Assembly (NCBI GenBank): GCA_001917735.1
Contig: MNEO01000060.1
Coordinates: 1,344 to 13,310 of the forward strand
DNA from: Chloroflexi bacterium 13_1_40CM_68_21
GTDB lineage: Bacteria; Chloroflexota; Limnocylindria; P2-11E
DNA length: 11,967 nt
Direction of reading: 5' to 3'
A model generated the notes under the pieces. That model ran no database searches. It was not told the DNA's origin and was given only the letters and a program-made list of their open reading frames with translations. Below are positions 1 to 6,934 of the stretch, piece after piece; the stretch's first letter is position 1, and each line of letters starts with the position of its first letter. Made by a program: the position numbers and the translations under genes.

Positions 1-2
1 GC

Positions 3-539
3 GGGCGCCGTTGGTCCTTCGAGCAGTTCACGGTCGACGACCTGGGTGTGGACGCGGAGGGACGGATGATCGACGAGTGGCTCGGGCACCTCGCAGCACT
101 CGCCGCCGAATCGGGCCTCGCCTCGGCCGCCGACGTACGACTCGTTCACTGGTCACTCGCGGAGGAGTCCAACTTCGAACGGGCGTATGAGTCCGCGCGC
201 TCTCGTCATCCCGATCGCGAATGGCCGCCCCTCCAGTGGTACGACCTCCTCGGCCGGGTCTTCCGCGCCGAGCCCGTCGTCGTCAAGGGCGCCTTCTCGT
301 TCGGTCTCAAGGCGATCGCGCGCGCGCTGCATGCGCACGGGTTCATCGCGACGGAATGGGCTGACGGCCTCGCCGACGGCGCCGGCGCCATGGCCGGAGC
401 CTGGTCCGCCGCCGCGGATGCACGTGCTCGTGGCCGCAGCCTCAAGGAATCGCCGGTCATGCGCGAGATCGCCGCCTACAACGAGGTCGACTGCCGCGTT
501 ATGGCGGAGATCCTCGATTACCTGCGACGGGAGCGCTGA
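3..539 (+). CDS. RecB-like / YprB-type RNase H-fold nuclease, C-terminal part (5' end outside window)
   Basis: Open from the left edge in the same frame (codons from base 3) to TGA at 537-539, so this is the C-terminal end of a longer protein; a GTG at base 48 is internal rather than the true start. The pattern WYDLLGRVFRAEPVVVKGA followed by FSFGLKAIARALHAHGF and the terminal YNEVDCRVMAEILDYL matches the RNase H-like (DEDD-type exonuclease) domain that ends TM0106-type RecB-like putative nucleases. The Asp in YDLLG and the Asp in NEVDC sit where that family places metal-binding acidic residues. The family is predicted to act on nucleic acids, but the substrate is unknown. It converges on the SMP-30-like gene with a hairpin between them. 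Family assignment is fairly secure; specific function is not. Confidence 0.72.
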   Translation, partial: GRRWSFEQFTVDDLGVDAEGRMIDEWLGHLAALAAESGLASAADVRLVHWSLAEESNFERAYESARSRHPDREWPPLQWYDLLGRVFRAEPVVVKGAFSFGLKAIARALHAHGFIATEWADGLADGAGAMAGAWSAAADARARGRSLKESPVMREIAAYNEVDCRVMAEILDYLRRER

Positions 540-544
540 AGATT

Positions 545-571
545 GGTGGGAACGGCGTCGCCGCTCCCACC
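545..571. terminator. Hairpin between convergent genes, probable bidirectional terminator
   Basis: A 12-bp stem with one A-C mismatch and a GTC loop: GGTGGGAACGGC pairs with GCCGCTCCCACC. It lies in the 37-base gap between the stop codons of two convergent genes. There is no clear T-tract on either side, so intrinsic termination is inferred from stem strength and position. Confidence 0.6.
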
Positions 572-576
572 GCACG

Positions 577-1551
577 CTATGGCCCGAGCGGCGCGCCCGG
601 GAACGGAACTCCCAGCACCGACAGCTTGCCGCCGAAAGCGCCGAAGTAGAGGTTCGTCACGTAGAGCGCGCGCTCGTGGAAGACCAGACTGGCCGGGAAG
701 ACCATCGCGTCGTCCCCGCTGTTGTGACCGTACCGGGCGACGAGCGCCCCGCTCGGTGAGAGCACCTGGATCTCGCTCGCCTGGTTCGCGCACACCCAGA
801 GCTGGCCCGTGACGTCGAACATGATCCCGTCCGCGCCGTGGAGGAGCTCCGGGTCCGCTGCGGTCGCGCCTTTGGCAAAGACCGCTACGTCGGGCCCCGC
901 GGTGCCGTCGGCGTTCACCGGGATCCGGAGAATCGTGCTGTCGCCAGTGTTCGCCACATAGAGGAAGCCCTCCGTGCGGTCGAACGCCAGGCCGTTCGCG
1001 CCGAACGGCGGGGACCCCTTCGTGCTGAGCTTGGGGTCCGCTTTCCAGAGCTTCTTCCCCCCGCCGGTCGGCTCGACCGTGTAGATCGCGCCGGCGAACG
1101 AGTCCGAGACAAAGAGCGTCCGATGCCTGTTCTGCACGATCGCGTTCGGCGCGAAGAACCCGTCGGCGAGCGTTGTGGCCAGGCCGCTGTCCGGGTCCAC
1201 GAGCAGGAGCCGGCCGGATTGAGTCGCCCCGAAGTCCGCAATGTCCACGACGAATAGCCCCTGGCTCGGCTCGAACAGCTCACCGAGCAAATTGGTGACG
1301 CCGGCCGGCCCCGGCGGCACGGGGATGACGCGGGTCACTTGCCCCTGCGTCACGACGCAGATCTTTCCCGATAGTCCGGCCGCGTAAAGCGTGCCCGTCG
1401 GCGATACGGCAATACCTTCGGGGTTGTGACAGTCAGCTGTGGCGAGATTGGCGAAGTCCCGAACGACCCCCTGTTCGGGTTGCGCGGCGAGCACCGGTTG
1501 CGCGGACGTGAGCATGAGAGCCGCGAGCACTGGAATCAGCCAACGACGCAT
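577..1551 (-). CDS. Secreted SMP-30/gluconolactonase-like (NHL-type) beta-propeller protein
   Basis: A 324-residue protein with an N-terminal Sec signal (MRRWLIPVLAALMLTSAQPV, cleavage likely after LAA near residue 23), so it acts outside the membrane. The rest is a run of propeller blades: HNPEGIAVSPTGTLYAA, FAPNAIV, FGANGLAFD and HGADGIMFD recur at blade spacing. E45, N136, N187 and D241 fall in the loop positions that bind the divalent metal in SMP-30/gluconolactonase enzymes, so lactone hydrolysis is possible, although a non-catalytic NHL-type role is equally open. ATG start with GGGGAGGA about six bases upstream. It is last in a minus-strand run but separated from the monooxygenase gene by 107 bases holding a repeat element, so it may have its own promoter. 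Confidence 0.8.
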   Translation of the reverse strand: MRRWLIPVLAALMLTSAQPVLAAQPEQGVVRDFANLATADCHNPEGIAVSPTGTLYAAGLSGKICVVTQGQVTRVIPVPPGPAGVTNLLGELFEPSQGLFVVDIADFGATQSGRLLLVDPDSGLATTLADGFFAPNAIVQNRHRTLFVSDSFAGAIYTVEPTGGGKKLWKADPKLSTKGSPPFGANGLAFDRTEGFLYVANTGDSTILRIPVNADGTAGPDVAVFAKGATAADPELLHGADGIMFDVTGQLWVCANQASEIQVLSPSGALVARYGHNSGDDAMVFPASLVFHERALYVTNLYFGAFGGKLSVLGVPFPGAPLGP

Positions 1552-1590
1552 GTGTTCCTCCCCATCGACCCGTGTCGTCTGCCGCCGATG

Positions 1591-1649
1591 CTACTGCGGA
1601 GCAGCAGACCGCAGGACCGACAGGTCCGAGGACTACTGCGGAGCAGCAG
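1591..1649. repeat. Two 17-bp direct repeats flanking a centred inverted repeat
   Basis: CTACTGCGGAGCAGCAG occurs at 1591-1607 and again, identically, at 1633-1649, giving a 42-bp period (about four helical turns). Between them GGACC-GACA-GGTCC (1614-1627) is centred almost exactly on the midpoint of the pair. Each direct repeat also contains CTGC-GGA-GCAG. The element lies 40-98 bases upstream of the SMP-30-like start codon, in the gap after the monooxygenase gene. It could be an operator for a multimeric regulator, an RNA structure in the leader, or a small mobile repeat; the sequence alone does not decide. Confidence 0.7.
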
Positions 1650-1658
1650 GGGGAGGAG

Positions 1659-2690
1659 CTACGCCCGCACGAGCGGAAACACGTCGGTCGCGAAGCGGTC
1701 CATCTCCTCACGCTGAGGACTGCACTGCAAGAGGAGCAGATCGATGCCGATGCGCTCGAGCTCGCGAACGCGCTCGGCGACCTGGTCGGGTGTCCCGACG
1801 AGACCCGTGCGCAGTCCGCGGTTGGAGACGCTGTAGTCCTCGAGAGACACCTGGGTCTCGAGCTGCGAGCCCTTGATGAAATCCATGTAGCTCGCGTACC
1901 CGCGCGCGCTCGCGCGAACGTCCGTGATGCGGGCGATCTCCTTCTTCACCAGGGCATCGCTCTGACGGACGATCGCGTAGCCGGCGACCCCGAACCGGAG
2001 GGGCGGAAGCTCAGGATGCTTCGCACGCCGCGCACGCATATCGGCGATCTTCGCACTCAGCACGTCGGGCGGGTCACCGTGCATGAGATATGCGTCGCAC
2101 TCACGCGCGATGAGGTCTTTCGCCGCCGGTGACTCGCCGCCGGCGTACAGAACGGGCCACGGTCGTTGGACCGGCTTGGGAGCGAGCCGTGCCTTCGTGA
2201 TCGTGTAGTACCGGCCCTCGAGCGAGAACTCGTCGTTCGTCCACATCCCTTTGAGGACCGCGAGAAACTCGGCCGTACGCGCGTAGCGCTCGTCATGTGC
2301 CACCCAGGTGCCGCCGTATTGGAGGCTCTCCGTCTCCCACCACGCGCTCACCACGTTCAGCGTGAACCTGCCGCCCGAGATGTGATCGATCGTCGCCGTC
2401 TCTTTCGCCACCAGCGCGGGCAGCCGGAAGTTCGGGCGCACCGCGGTCATGAGCTCGAGTCGCTTGGTGAGCGGCGCCAGCGCCGCAGCGGTGGTCCACG
2501 CTTCGAGGCAGTCGGCCTCGGGTCCTTTGATGTCATTCAGGTTGAGCTCGGCGACGAGCGTGACGTCCCAGCCGGTCGCCTCCGCGCACAGCGCGAGCTC
2601 ACGCTGGTACTCGAACGTCGCCGCCATGCCCTCGTCGTCGACGTTCCGCAGCCAGCCTCCGAACACCGGCATCCAGAAGCCGAATCGCAT
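1659..2690 (-). CDS. LLM-class flavin-dependent monooxygenase, alkanesulfonate/dimethyl-sulfone type
   Basis: A luciferase-like (TIM-barrel) oxidoreductase of 343 residues. The start is taken at ATG 2690, where MRFGFWMPVFGGWLRNV gives the expected first strand, with GAAGG eight bases upstream; the longer open frame to 2804 reads through the preceding lipoprotein gene. Family landmarks are IDHISGGRFTLNVVSAWW (residues 101-118), HDERYARTAEFLAVLKGMW (132-150) and LYAGGESPAAKDLIA (181-195), which resemble SsuD/SfnG-type enzymes. These use reduced FMN from a separate reductase and oxygen to break C-S bonds in sulfonates or sulfones. No flavin reductase or ABC importer is visible here, so the substrate is open. 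It follows the lipoprotein gene by 31 bases in the same orientation, with a Cys/Met-type PLP enzyme two genes further upstream, consistent with a sulfur theme. Confidence 0.85.
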   Translation of the reverse strand: MRFGFWMPVFGGWLRNVDDEGMAATFEYQRELALCAEATGWDVTLVAELNLNDIKGPEADCLEAWTTAAALAPLTKRLELMTAVRPNFRLPALVAKETATIDHISGGRFTLNVVSAWWETESLQYGGTWVAHDERYARTAEFLAVLKGMWTNDEFSLEGRYYTITKARLAPKPVQRPWPVLYAGGESPAAKDLIARECDAYLMHGDPPDVLSAKIADMRARRAKHPELPPLRFGVAGYAIVRQSDALVKKEIARITDVRASARGYASYMDFIKGSQLETQVSLEDYSVSNRGLRTGLVGTPDQVAERVRELERIGIDLLLLQCSPQREEMDRFATDVFPLVRA

Positions 2691-2721
2691 CGGAGCTACC
2701 TTCGCGTGAGCCGCTTCGGGC

Positions 2722-3495
2722 TCACCTGCGCAACGCGTAGCCGACGACCCATCCGCTCGCGAGCTGATCGGCGGCGAGGTTGACCTCATACCAGTCGTAG
2801 CCATCGGCGCCCAATGGTCCGTCGCGTATCACGACACGTGACCCGTTATCGAGGGTCCGTCGCACGGGGAATCCCACCCCGGCGCTGGCCCGCAGGTTCA
2901 CCGAGTCCGCATACGGGTTGCAGACCAGCAGGCTGTCGCCGGCGCGAAGCGCCGCCGTCCCAGGTGGCCGGCCGGGCAGGGATCCCGCCGGGGCATACCA
3001 GTCGAGGATGTCGATCCCCGAGACGGTCTCGCCTCCGCGCACCGTCACGCGGATCGGTGAGTGGTCGGTGCAATTGGCCCCCAGGCCGCACGCCACGGCC
3101 GGCGTGTACGACCCCGCAAGGCCAGCGCCGCCGGCCTCCACGTACGCGATGACGATGTACGTGCCCGGCTCGATCGCCGCGATCGTGTACGGAACCTGCG
3201 CCCCGGCCGGGAAGCGTTGCGTGTGCAGCACACGAAAGACCGTCGCGTCGTCGGCGCGCATCGCCATGACGGCCAACGGCGGTATCCCTTCGGCCGGATA
3301 GCCGAGCTTGCCGTTGATCGCGCCGAGGGAGATCGGTCGGAGCGCCGGGCAGGCCGCTGCGGGCGCAGGGGATGTCGAGACCGCCGGGGTCGCGGCCGGC
3401 TCGGAGCGGGTCGGTGCCGGCGCGCTCCCACTCTGCGAGGCCGGCGTGCAGGCCAACGCCAGCGCCAGTAAGAGGACGATGCCTGAAGCGCGCAC
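2722..3495 (-). CDS. Lipoprotein with a C-terminal bacterial SH3 domain
   Basis: The start is placed at GTG 3495 because GAGGCAGGA lies directly before it and the product then begins MRASGIVLLLALALAC, a compact lipoprotein signal with the lipidated cysteine at residue 16. A GTG six codons upstream (3513) is the alternative. After a Ser/Pro/Ala-rich linker (about residues 17-50) comes a cysteine-containing beta-rich domain (about 50-165). A C-terminal SH3b domain follows (about 190-257) with VNLRASAGVGFPV, GYDWYEVN and SGWVVGYAL, the usual motifs of extracellular SH3 domains that bind cell-wall peptides or mediate adhesion. It starts seven bases after the ATP-grasp stop codon, whose TGA overlaps the ribosome binding site, so translation is probably coupled. 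The specific role is unknown. Confidence 0.8.
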   Translation of the reverse strand: MRASGIVLLLALALACTPASQSGSAPAPTRSEPAATPAVSTSPAPAAACPALRPISLGAINGKLGYPAEGIPPLAVMAMRADDATVFRVLHTQRFPAGAQVPYTIAAIEPGTYIVIAYVEAGGAGLAGSYTPAVACGLGANCTDHSPIRVTVRGGETVSGIDILDWYAPAGSLPGRPPGTAALRAGDSLLVCNPYADSVNLRASAGVGFPVRRTLDNGSRVVIRDGPLGADGYDWYEVNLAADQLASGWVVGYALRR

Positions 3496-3504
3496 TCCTG
3501 CCTC
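3496..3504 (-). promoter_or_regulatory. Ribosome binding site that decides the lipoprotein start
   Basis: GAGGCAGGA on the minus strand, five bases from GAGG to the GTG at 3495. It overlaps the TGA of the ATP-grasp gene and favours GTG 3495 over the upstream GTG at 3513, which has no comparable site. Confidence 0.6.
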
Positions 3505-4639
3505 AACAGGCACAGTAATACGCGCCTGCCGGCCCCTCGTTCTGGATCAGCTGCGCGAACGGCCCCGGATCGTCGGGATCCCATACCGCGTTCACGATCT
3601 CGCCGGTCGCGGGAAAGAGCGGCCGGACCTGGGATAGCAACGCGTAATCGCGCTCGTAGATCCAGCGCATCCCATCGCGGAGCGCGCCGGCGCGCTCGCC
3701 CCGTCCGATCGCTTCGCTGTACGCGAGCCACGGCAGATCCACCCCGCTGGCGATCGGAAGACCGATCCACTTCCAGACCCGCGGGTTCACGTCGAGGAGC
3801 AGATGCTCGCTTCGCACGGGATCCCAGATGAACTCGACCTCGCTGATCCCGTAGTAGCCGAACGCGCCGAGGATCGCAGTCCCGCGTTGAACGATCTCGG
3901 GGACCTGTTCGCCGACGACCAGGCAGCCTGTGCCGAAGCCCTCCGGATACTGCTCGAGCTTGCGGCCCACGAACGCGCCGCGGACTTCTCCGTCGGGCGC
4001 GATGAACGAGCAGAACGAATAGAACCCGCCCGCGGGCACGTCCACGATCTCCTGCGCCACACAGGCAAGGTCCGCCGCCTGCCGTGCGAAGCGCAGGAGC
4101 TCAGCCGCGTTGTCCGCGCGGAACACCTTCACCCCGAAGCGGTCGTAGAAGCGTCGCTGCTCGGCCGGTTTCACGATCGCCGGATACCGGATCTCACGGG
4201 AGGTCGCCCTCGGATCGTTCAGTGTGAACGTCTTCGGGATCGGAATGCCGAGGTGGTGCGCGTCGGCGTACAAGCGGCGTTTGTCGAGGATCGCGTCGAT
4301 CGCGGAGAGCTCACTGAACGGGATGCGGTAGCAGGTCTCCAGCTGGGTGCGGTACCGCGCGACGGTCATCACCCACTCATCGTTCGTAGGGAAGAGCACC
4401 GCGCCCTCGCCGAAGCGCTCCGCGTTGTCTAGGAGGTACTGCACGAGACCCTTCTCATCCTCGAGCGGATTCGGACAGGTGTGCCGCTCTTTCACGGACC
4501 GCGACGCCTGCCCCAGGCCGCGCGGATCGGGATCGAGCGCGATCACATCGACTCCGTGAGCCGCGAGCGACCGGGCGACCGCGAGGCCGGTGATATGGCA
4601 GTTGAATACCAGAGCGCGAGCCGTGCTAGACGCGGTCAA
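3503..4639 (-). CDS. ATP-grasp ligase (carboxylate-amine ligase type)
   Basis: About 378 residues. It opens with a Rossmann-like region (ALVFNCHITGLAVARSLAAH, residues 9-28). An ATP-grasp fold follows: YPAIVKPAE (152-160, K157 binding nucleotide phosphate), the flexible GFYSFCSFIAPDGEV region (205-219), then EVEF (267-270) and LLDVNPR (281-287), whose E269 and N285 fit the metal-binding positions. Such enzymes join a carboxylate to an amine through an acyl phosphate; D-aspartate ligase and amino-acid ligases share this plan. The start is uncertain: TTG 4639 is the only conventional codon near the first conserved strand and overlaps the PLP-enzyme gene by 14 bases; the longer open frame to 4927 is antisense-like low-complexity sequence. 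The overlap suggests the two enzymes are co-translated and may act in sequence. Confidence 0.85.
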   Translation of the reverse strand: MTASSTARALVFNCHITGLAVARSLAAHGVDVIALDPDPRGLGQASRSVKERHTCPNPLEDEKGLVQYLLDNAERFGEGAVLFPTNDEWVMTVARYRTQLETCYRIPFSELSAIDAILDKRRLYADAHHLGIPIPKTFTLNDPRATSREIRYPAIVKPAEQRRFYDRFGVKVFRADNAAELLRFARQAADLACVAQEIVDVPAGGFYSFCSFIAPDGEVRGAFVGRKLEQYPEGFGTGCLVVGEQVPEIVQRGTAILGAFGYYGISEVEFIWDPVRSEHLLLDVNPRVWKWIGLPIASGVDLPWLAYSEAIGRGERAGALRDGMRWIYERDYALLSQVRPLFPATGEIVNAVWDPDDPGPFAQLIQNEGPAGAYYCAC

Positions 4640-5822
4640 GGGCGCGATCGATGTCCGCGGTGATGTCGGAGAGGTCCTCGATCCCGACGGAGATGCGCAG
4701 AAACCCGTCCGTGATGCCGAGGCGCTTTCGCTCCTCGGGCGCGAGGCGGCGGTGCGACGATATCGGCGGATACAGCACCTCGGTGAAAAGATCGCCGATC
4801 GTGGTCGCGGAAGCGGCGAGCTCCAGGGCATCGAGAAAACGGAACGCGGCGTCCTTGTTGTCGTCGCGGAGCACGAAGGAAACGACGCCACCGTAGAGCC
4901 CGCCGAACTGCCGCGTCGCGAGCTCATGCTGGGGGTGGTCGGGGAGACCCGGATAGCGGACGCGCGCCACCTTTGGATGTCGCGCGAGGAGCCGCGCGAC
5001 CGTCAGCGCGCTCTCGCACTGCCGCCGCACGCGAAGCGCGAGCGTGCGCATGCCGCGGATCGCGAGCCAGGCCTCGTGTGGCGGGAGGTATCCGCCGTCG
5101 AGGATCGTGCGATCCCGCATCGCGCGCCGCAGCTCCTCCGAGCCCCCGACGACGCCACCCATCACGTCGCCGTGACCGTTGACGTACTTGGTGAGCGAGT
5201 GGATGACCATAGTCGCGCCCAGTGAGGCCGGGCGGAAAAGCACCGGCGTCGCGAACGTCGCGTCCACCGCCAGCGCCGCGCCGTTCTCCCGCGCGAGGCG
5301 CGCGAGCGTCGCGACATCGTTCACCCGGAGCAGCGGATTCGCGATGGCCTCGGCGTAGAGGAGCGCGGTGGGGCTTGCGCGGAGCGCCGTCTCTACGGCG
5401 TGGTGGTCCGTCGTGTCGACGAAGACGATGTCGGCGCCCCGTTCGCGCTTCCAGCGTTCGAAGAGGGCGCGCGTCTGTCCGTAGCAGTCCTCCTGCGCGA
5501 CGACGCGACCGCCGCGGGCAACGGCGCACCCGTCGACCGCCGCCGCGATGGCGGCCATGCCGGTGACGAAGCAGGTCGCCGCCTCGACGTCATCGAGCTC
5601 CGCGAGCGCGTTCTCGAGCGCCGCGGTCGTGGGTGTGCCGTAGCGGCCGTAGACGTATCCCGGAAGCTCGTTTCCGAAGACCGCGTCCTGCTCGGCCGCG
5701 GATCCATAGTCGAACGCGACGCTCTGCACGAGGGGCGGGACGACGGGTTCGCCGTGGCCCGGGGGGAGCGAGCGAGCAGCGCGCACGACACGCGTGCCCG
5801 CTCCCAGCTCCCGTCGCTCCAT
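4626..5822 (-). CDS. Cys/Met-metabolism PLP-dependent enzyme (cystathionine gamma-synthase/lyase family)
   Basis: A 398-residue fold-type I PLP enzyme of the trans-sulfuration family, at its usual length. HSLTKYVNGHGDVMGG holds the PLP lysine (K212), LAVDATF the aspartate that pairs with the pyridine nitrogen (D187), and ITDGFLRISVGIEDLSDI the C-terminal substrate-carboxylate arginine. The substrate-tyrosine segment reads YGRYGTPTTAALE where most members have Y-S-R-x-x-N-P-T, and VDATF replaces the usual VDNTF, so it is a divergent member; synthase, gamma-lyase or beta-lyase activity cannot be told apart by eye. ATG 5822 is chosen; a TTG codon directly before it also fits. It is the second gene of the minus-strand run, 24 bases after the KGG gene, and overlaps the ATP-grasp gene. 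Confidence 0.88.
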   Translation of the reverse strand: MERRELGAGTRVVRAARSLPPGHGEPVVPPLVQSVAFDYGSAAEQDAVFGNELPGYVYGRYGTPTTAALENALAELDDVEAATCFVTGMAAIAAAVDGCAVARGGRVVAQEDCYGQTRALFERWKRERGADIVFVDTTDHHAVETALRASPTALLYAEAIANPLLRVNDVATLARLARENGAALAVDATFATPVLFRPASLGATMVIHSLTKYVNGHGDVMGGVVGGSEELRRAMRDRTILDGGYLPPHEAWLAIRGMRTLALRVRRQCESALTVARLLARHPKVARVRYPGLPDHPQHELATRQFGGLYGGVVSFVLRDDNKDAAFRFLDALELAASATTIGDLFTEVLYPPISSHRRLAPEERKRLGITDGFLRISVGIEDLSDITADIDRALDRV

Positions 5823-5846
5823 CAAGGGCCAAGGTACGCCGAGTCG

Positions 5847-6173
5847 TCAGTCGGCGGGAGTCGTCGCCTCTTTGGTCTCTTCTTCACGTGCGGACTCGAG
5901 GGTCTTCGCGCGCTCGATAAGGTCAGCGACCTTCTGTCCACCCTTCCGACCGATCCGCTCGAAGTGACCGGCTCCGTACTTCGCGGTGACAGCGCGGCCA
6001 CCCTTCTTGCCGATCCGACCGAAGAACTCGGGCCCGTACTTGTTGGCCGTACTCGAGCCGCCCTTCTTCCCGATCTTCTCGTAGAACTCCGGGCCGTACT
6101 TTTCGCTGACCAACCGGCCACCCATACGGCCGGCTTCGGCGACGGTCATGCCGCCTCCTGCTTTCCGTGCCAT
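5847..6173 (-). CDS. KGG-repeat general stress protein (GsiB/Con-10-like)
   Basis: A 108-residue hydrophilic protein built from 20-residue repeats, each carrying an IGxKGG core: KYGPEFYEKIGKKGG, KYGPEFFGRIGKKGG and KYGAGHFERIGRKGG, preceded by a degenerate AEAGRMGG unit. It ends in a charged helix (ADLIERAKTLESAREEETKE). This is the stress-induced acidophilic-repeat family of Bacillus GsiB and fungal Con-10, thought to be disordered, cytosolic and protective during desiccation, salt or starvation. The start is ATG 6173 with AAGGAG six bases upstream; the open frame further upstream is spurious. It leads the minus-strand gene run and is divergent from the Tag-like gene, so the 170-base gap should hold its promoter. 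Confidence 0.9.
   Translation of the reverse strand: MARKAGGGMTVAEAGRMGGRLVSEKYGPEFYEKIGKKGGSSTANKYGPEFFGRIGKKGGRAVTAKYGAGHFERIGRKGGQKVADLIERAKTLESAREEETKEATTPAD
5922..6101 (-). repeat. Three 60-bp tandem coding repeats of the KGG protein
   Basis: Three in-frame 60-base units encode residues 25-44, 45-64 and 65-84, each beginning KYG and carrying IGxKGG. The DNA copies have diverged, mostly at third positions and in the linker residues, so the array is old rather than a recent slippage product. Confidence 0.8.
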
Positions 6174-6343
6174 GGCCTGCTCCTTTTCCGAGTGACATAA
6201 GTACGGGCAGGTGTCATGCCGAGCGGGCGTCCGTGCGCCCTTCTCACGTAACATTTGCGCAACGATCCAGGCCGGAGGCCGTCCCGAGCGGCTCGATGTT
6301 CGCGCCGGGCAGCCGATCGGGGCGCGACGTACAGTCACCCACC
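6174..6343. promoter_or_regulatory. Divergent intergenic region between the KGG and Tag-like genes
   Basis: 170 bases with no supported gene. It must carry the promoters for both divergent genes; AAGGAG at 6180-6185 (minus strand) is the KGG ribosome binding site. I see no convincing paired -35/-10 elements or operator symmetry by eye. Part is coding if the Tag-like gene instead starts at ATG 6296. Confidence 0.4.
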
Positions 6344-6934
6344 GTGGAAGGGCCGCCGAAGATAAAGCCAAAGAGCCTTGACGACTACCTCGAGCAGCTG
6401 AGCAGGGGTGTCTTCCAGGCGGGGATCAGTTGGCGCGTGGTCGACGCGAAGTGGTCGGGGATCAAGACGGCGTTCCGAGGCTTCAAGGTCGAGCGGGTCG
6501 CGCGAATGGGCGACCGCGAGATCGACACGATCGTTAAGGACGAGCGCGTCATCCGCAGCCGACCCAAGATCGCCGCGGTCGTGCACAACGCGCGGGCGCT
6601 TCTCGATCTCGAGCGTGCCGAGGGCTTCAAGCGGCACCTCGGCTCGTTCGCGGACTACGAGGAGCTCGCCACGGATCTCAAGAAACGCTTCAAGTTCGTG
6701 GGCGACAGCGGCGCGTATCACTTCCTCTACACCGTGAGCCACCCCGTGCCGGATTGGCGCGCCTGGGCGAAAGCGCATGGCATGAACTGGGGCGCGGCGT
6801 CGAAACCTAAGCCGCGGGCGCGATCTCGAGGTCGATCGGTTCCTCCCGCACGAACAGGACGACCACGATCGCGGCCCCCAGCGCCGCCGCGAAGCAGAAC
6901 GCGCCCAGGGACCAGAAGCCGAGCGCGTCGATAA
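6344..6934 (+). CDS. DNA-3-methyladenine glycosylase I-like (Tag/HhH) protein with out-of-family tail
   Basis: Residues 10-150 resemble Tag-type alkyl-base glycosylases: VFQAGISWRVVDAKW (23-37), VIRSRPKIAAVVHNARALL (69-87, the helix-hairpin-helix side) and LKKRFKFVGDSGAYHFLYTV (112-131). Such enzymes remove 3-methyladenine and start base-excision repair. The substrate tryptophan of QAGISW is kept, but the glutamate that contacts 3-methyladenine in E. coli Tag aligns with glycine, and the Tag zinc cysteines and histidines are absent, so activity is unproven. The start is GTG 6344 (ATG 6296 is the alternative); neither has a strong ribosome site. From about residue 155 the frame becomes an Arg/Ser/Pro-rich tail that is simply the antisense of the MFS gene end. 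The domain proper ends near 6806; either the tail is real or a one-base shift hides a TAA at 6808. Confidence 0.75.
   Translation: MEGPPKIKPKSLDDYLEQLSRGVFQAGISWRVVDAKWSGIKTAFRGFKVERVARMGDREIDTIVKDERVIRSRPKIAAVVHNARALLDLERAEGFKRHLGSFADYEELATDLKKRFKFVGDSGAYHFLYTVSHPVPDWRAWAKAHGMNWGAASKPKPRARSRGRSVPPARTGRPRSRPPAPPRSRTRPGTRSRARR

Noticed and set aside
1591..1649. Direct repeats as mobile-element target duplication
   Set aside because: Only 25 bases lie between the copies, with no terminal inverted repeats or transposase.
2691..2804. N-terminal extension of the sulfonate-type monooxygenase
   Set aside because: Overlaps the SH3b lipoprotein gene end and lacks family similarity; ATG 2690 has a ribosome site and the conserved first strand.
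4640..4927. Upstream extension of the ATP-grasp protein
   Set aside because: Ser/Arg/Thr-rich frame shadow of the PLP-enzyme C-terminus; the Rossmann strand begins after 4639.
5922..6101. Tandem 60-bp repeats as a CRISPR-like array
   Set aside because: Repeats are contiguous, diverged and in frame within the KGG protein, without spacers.
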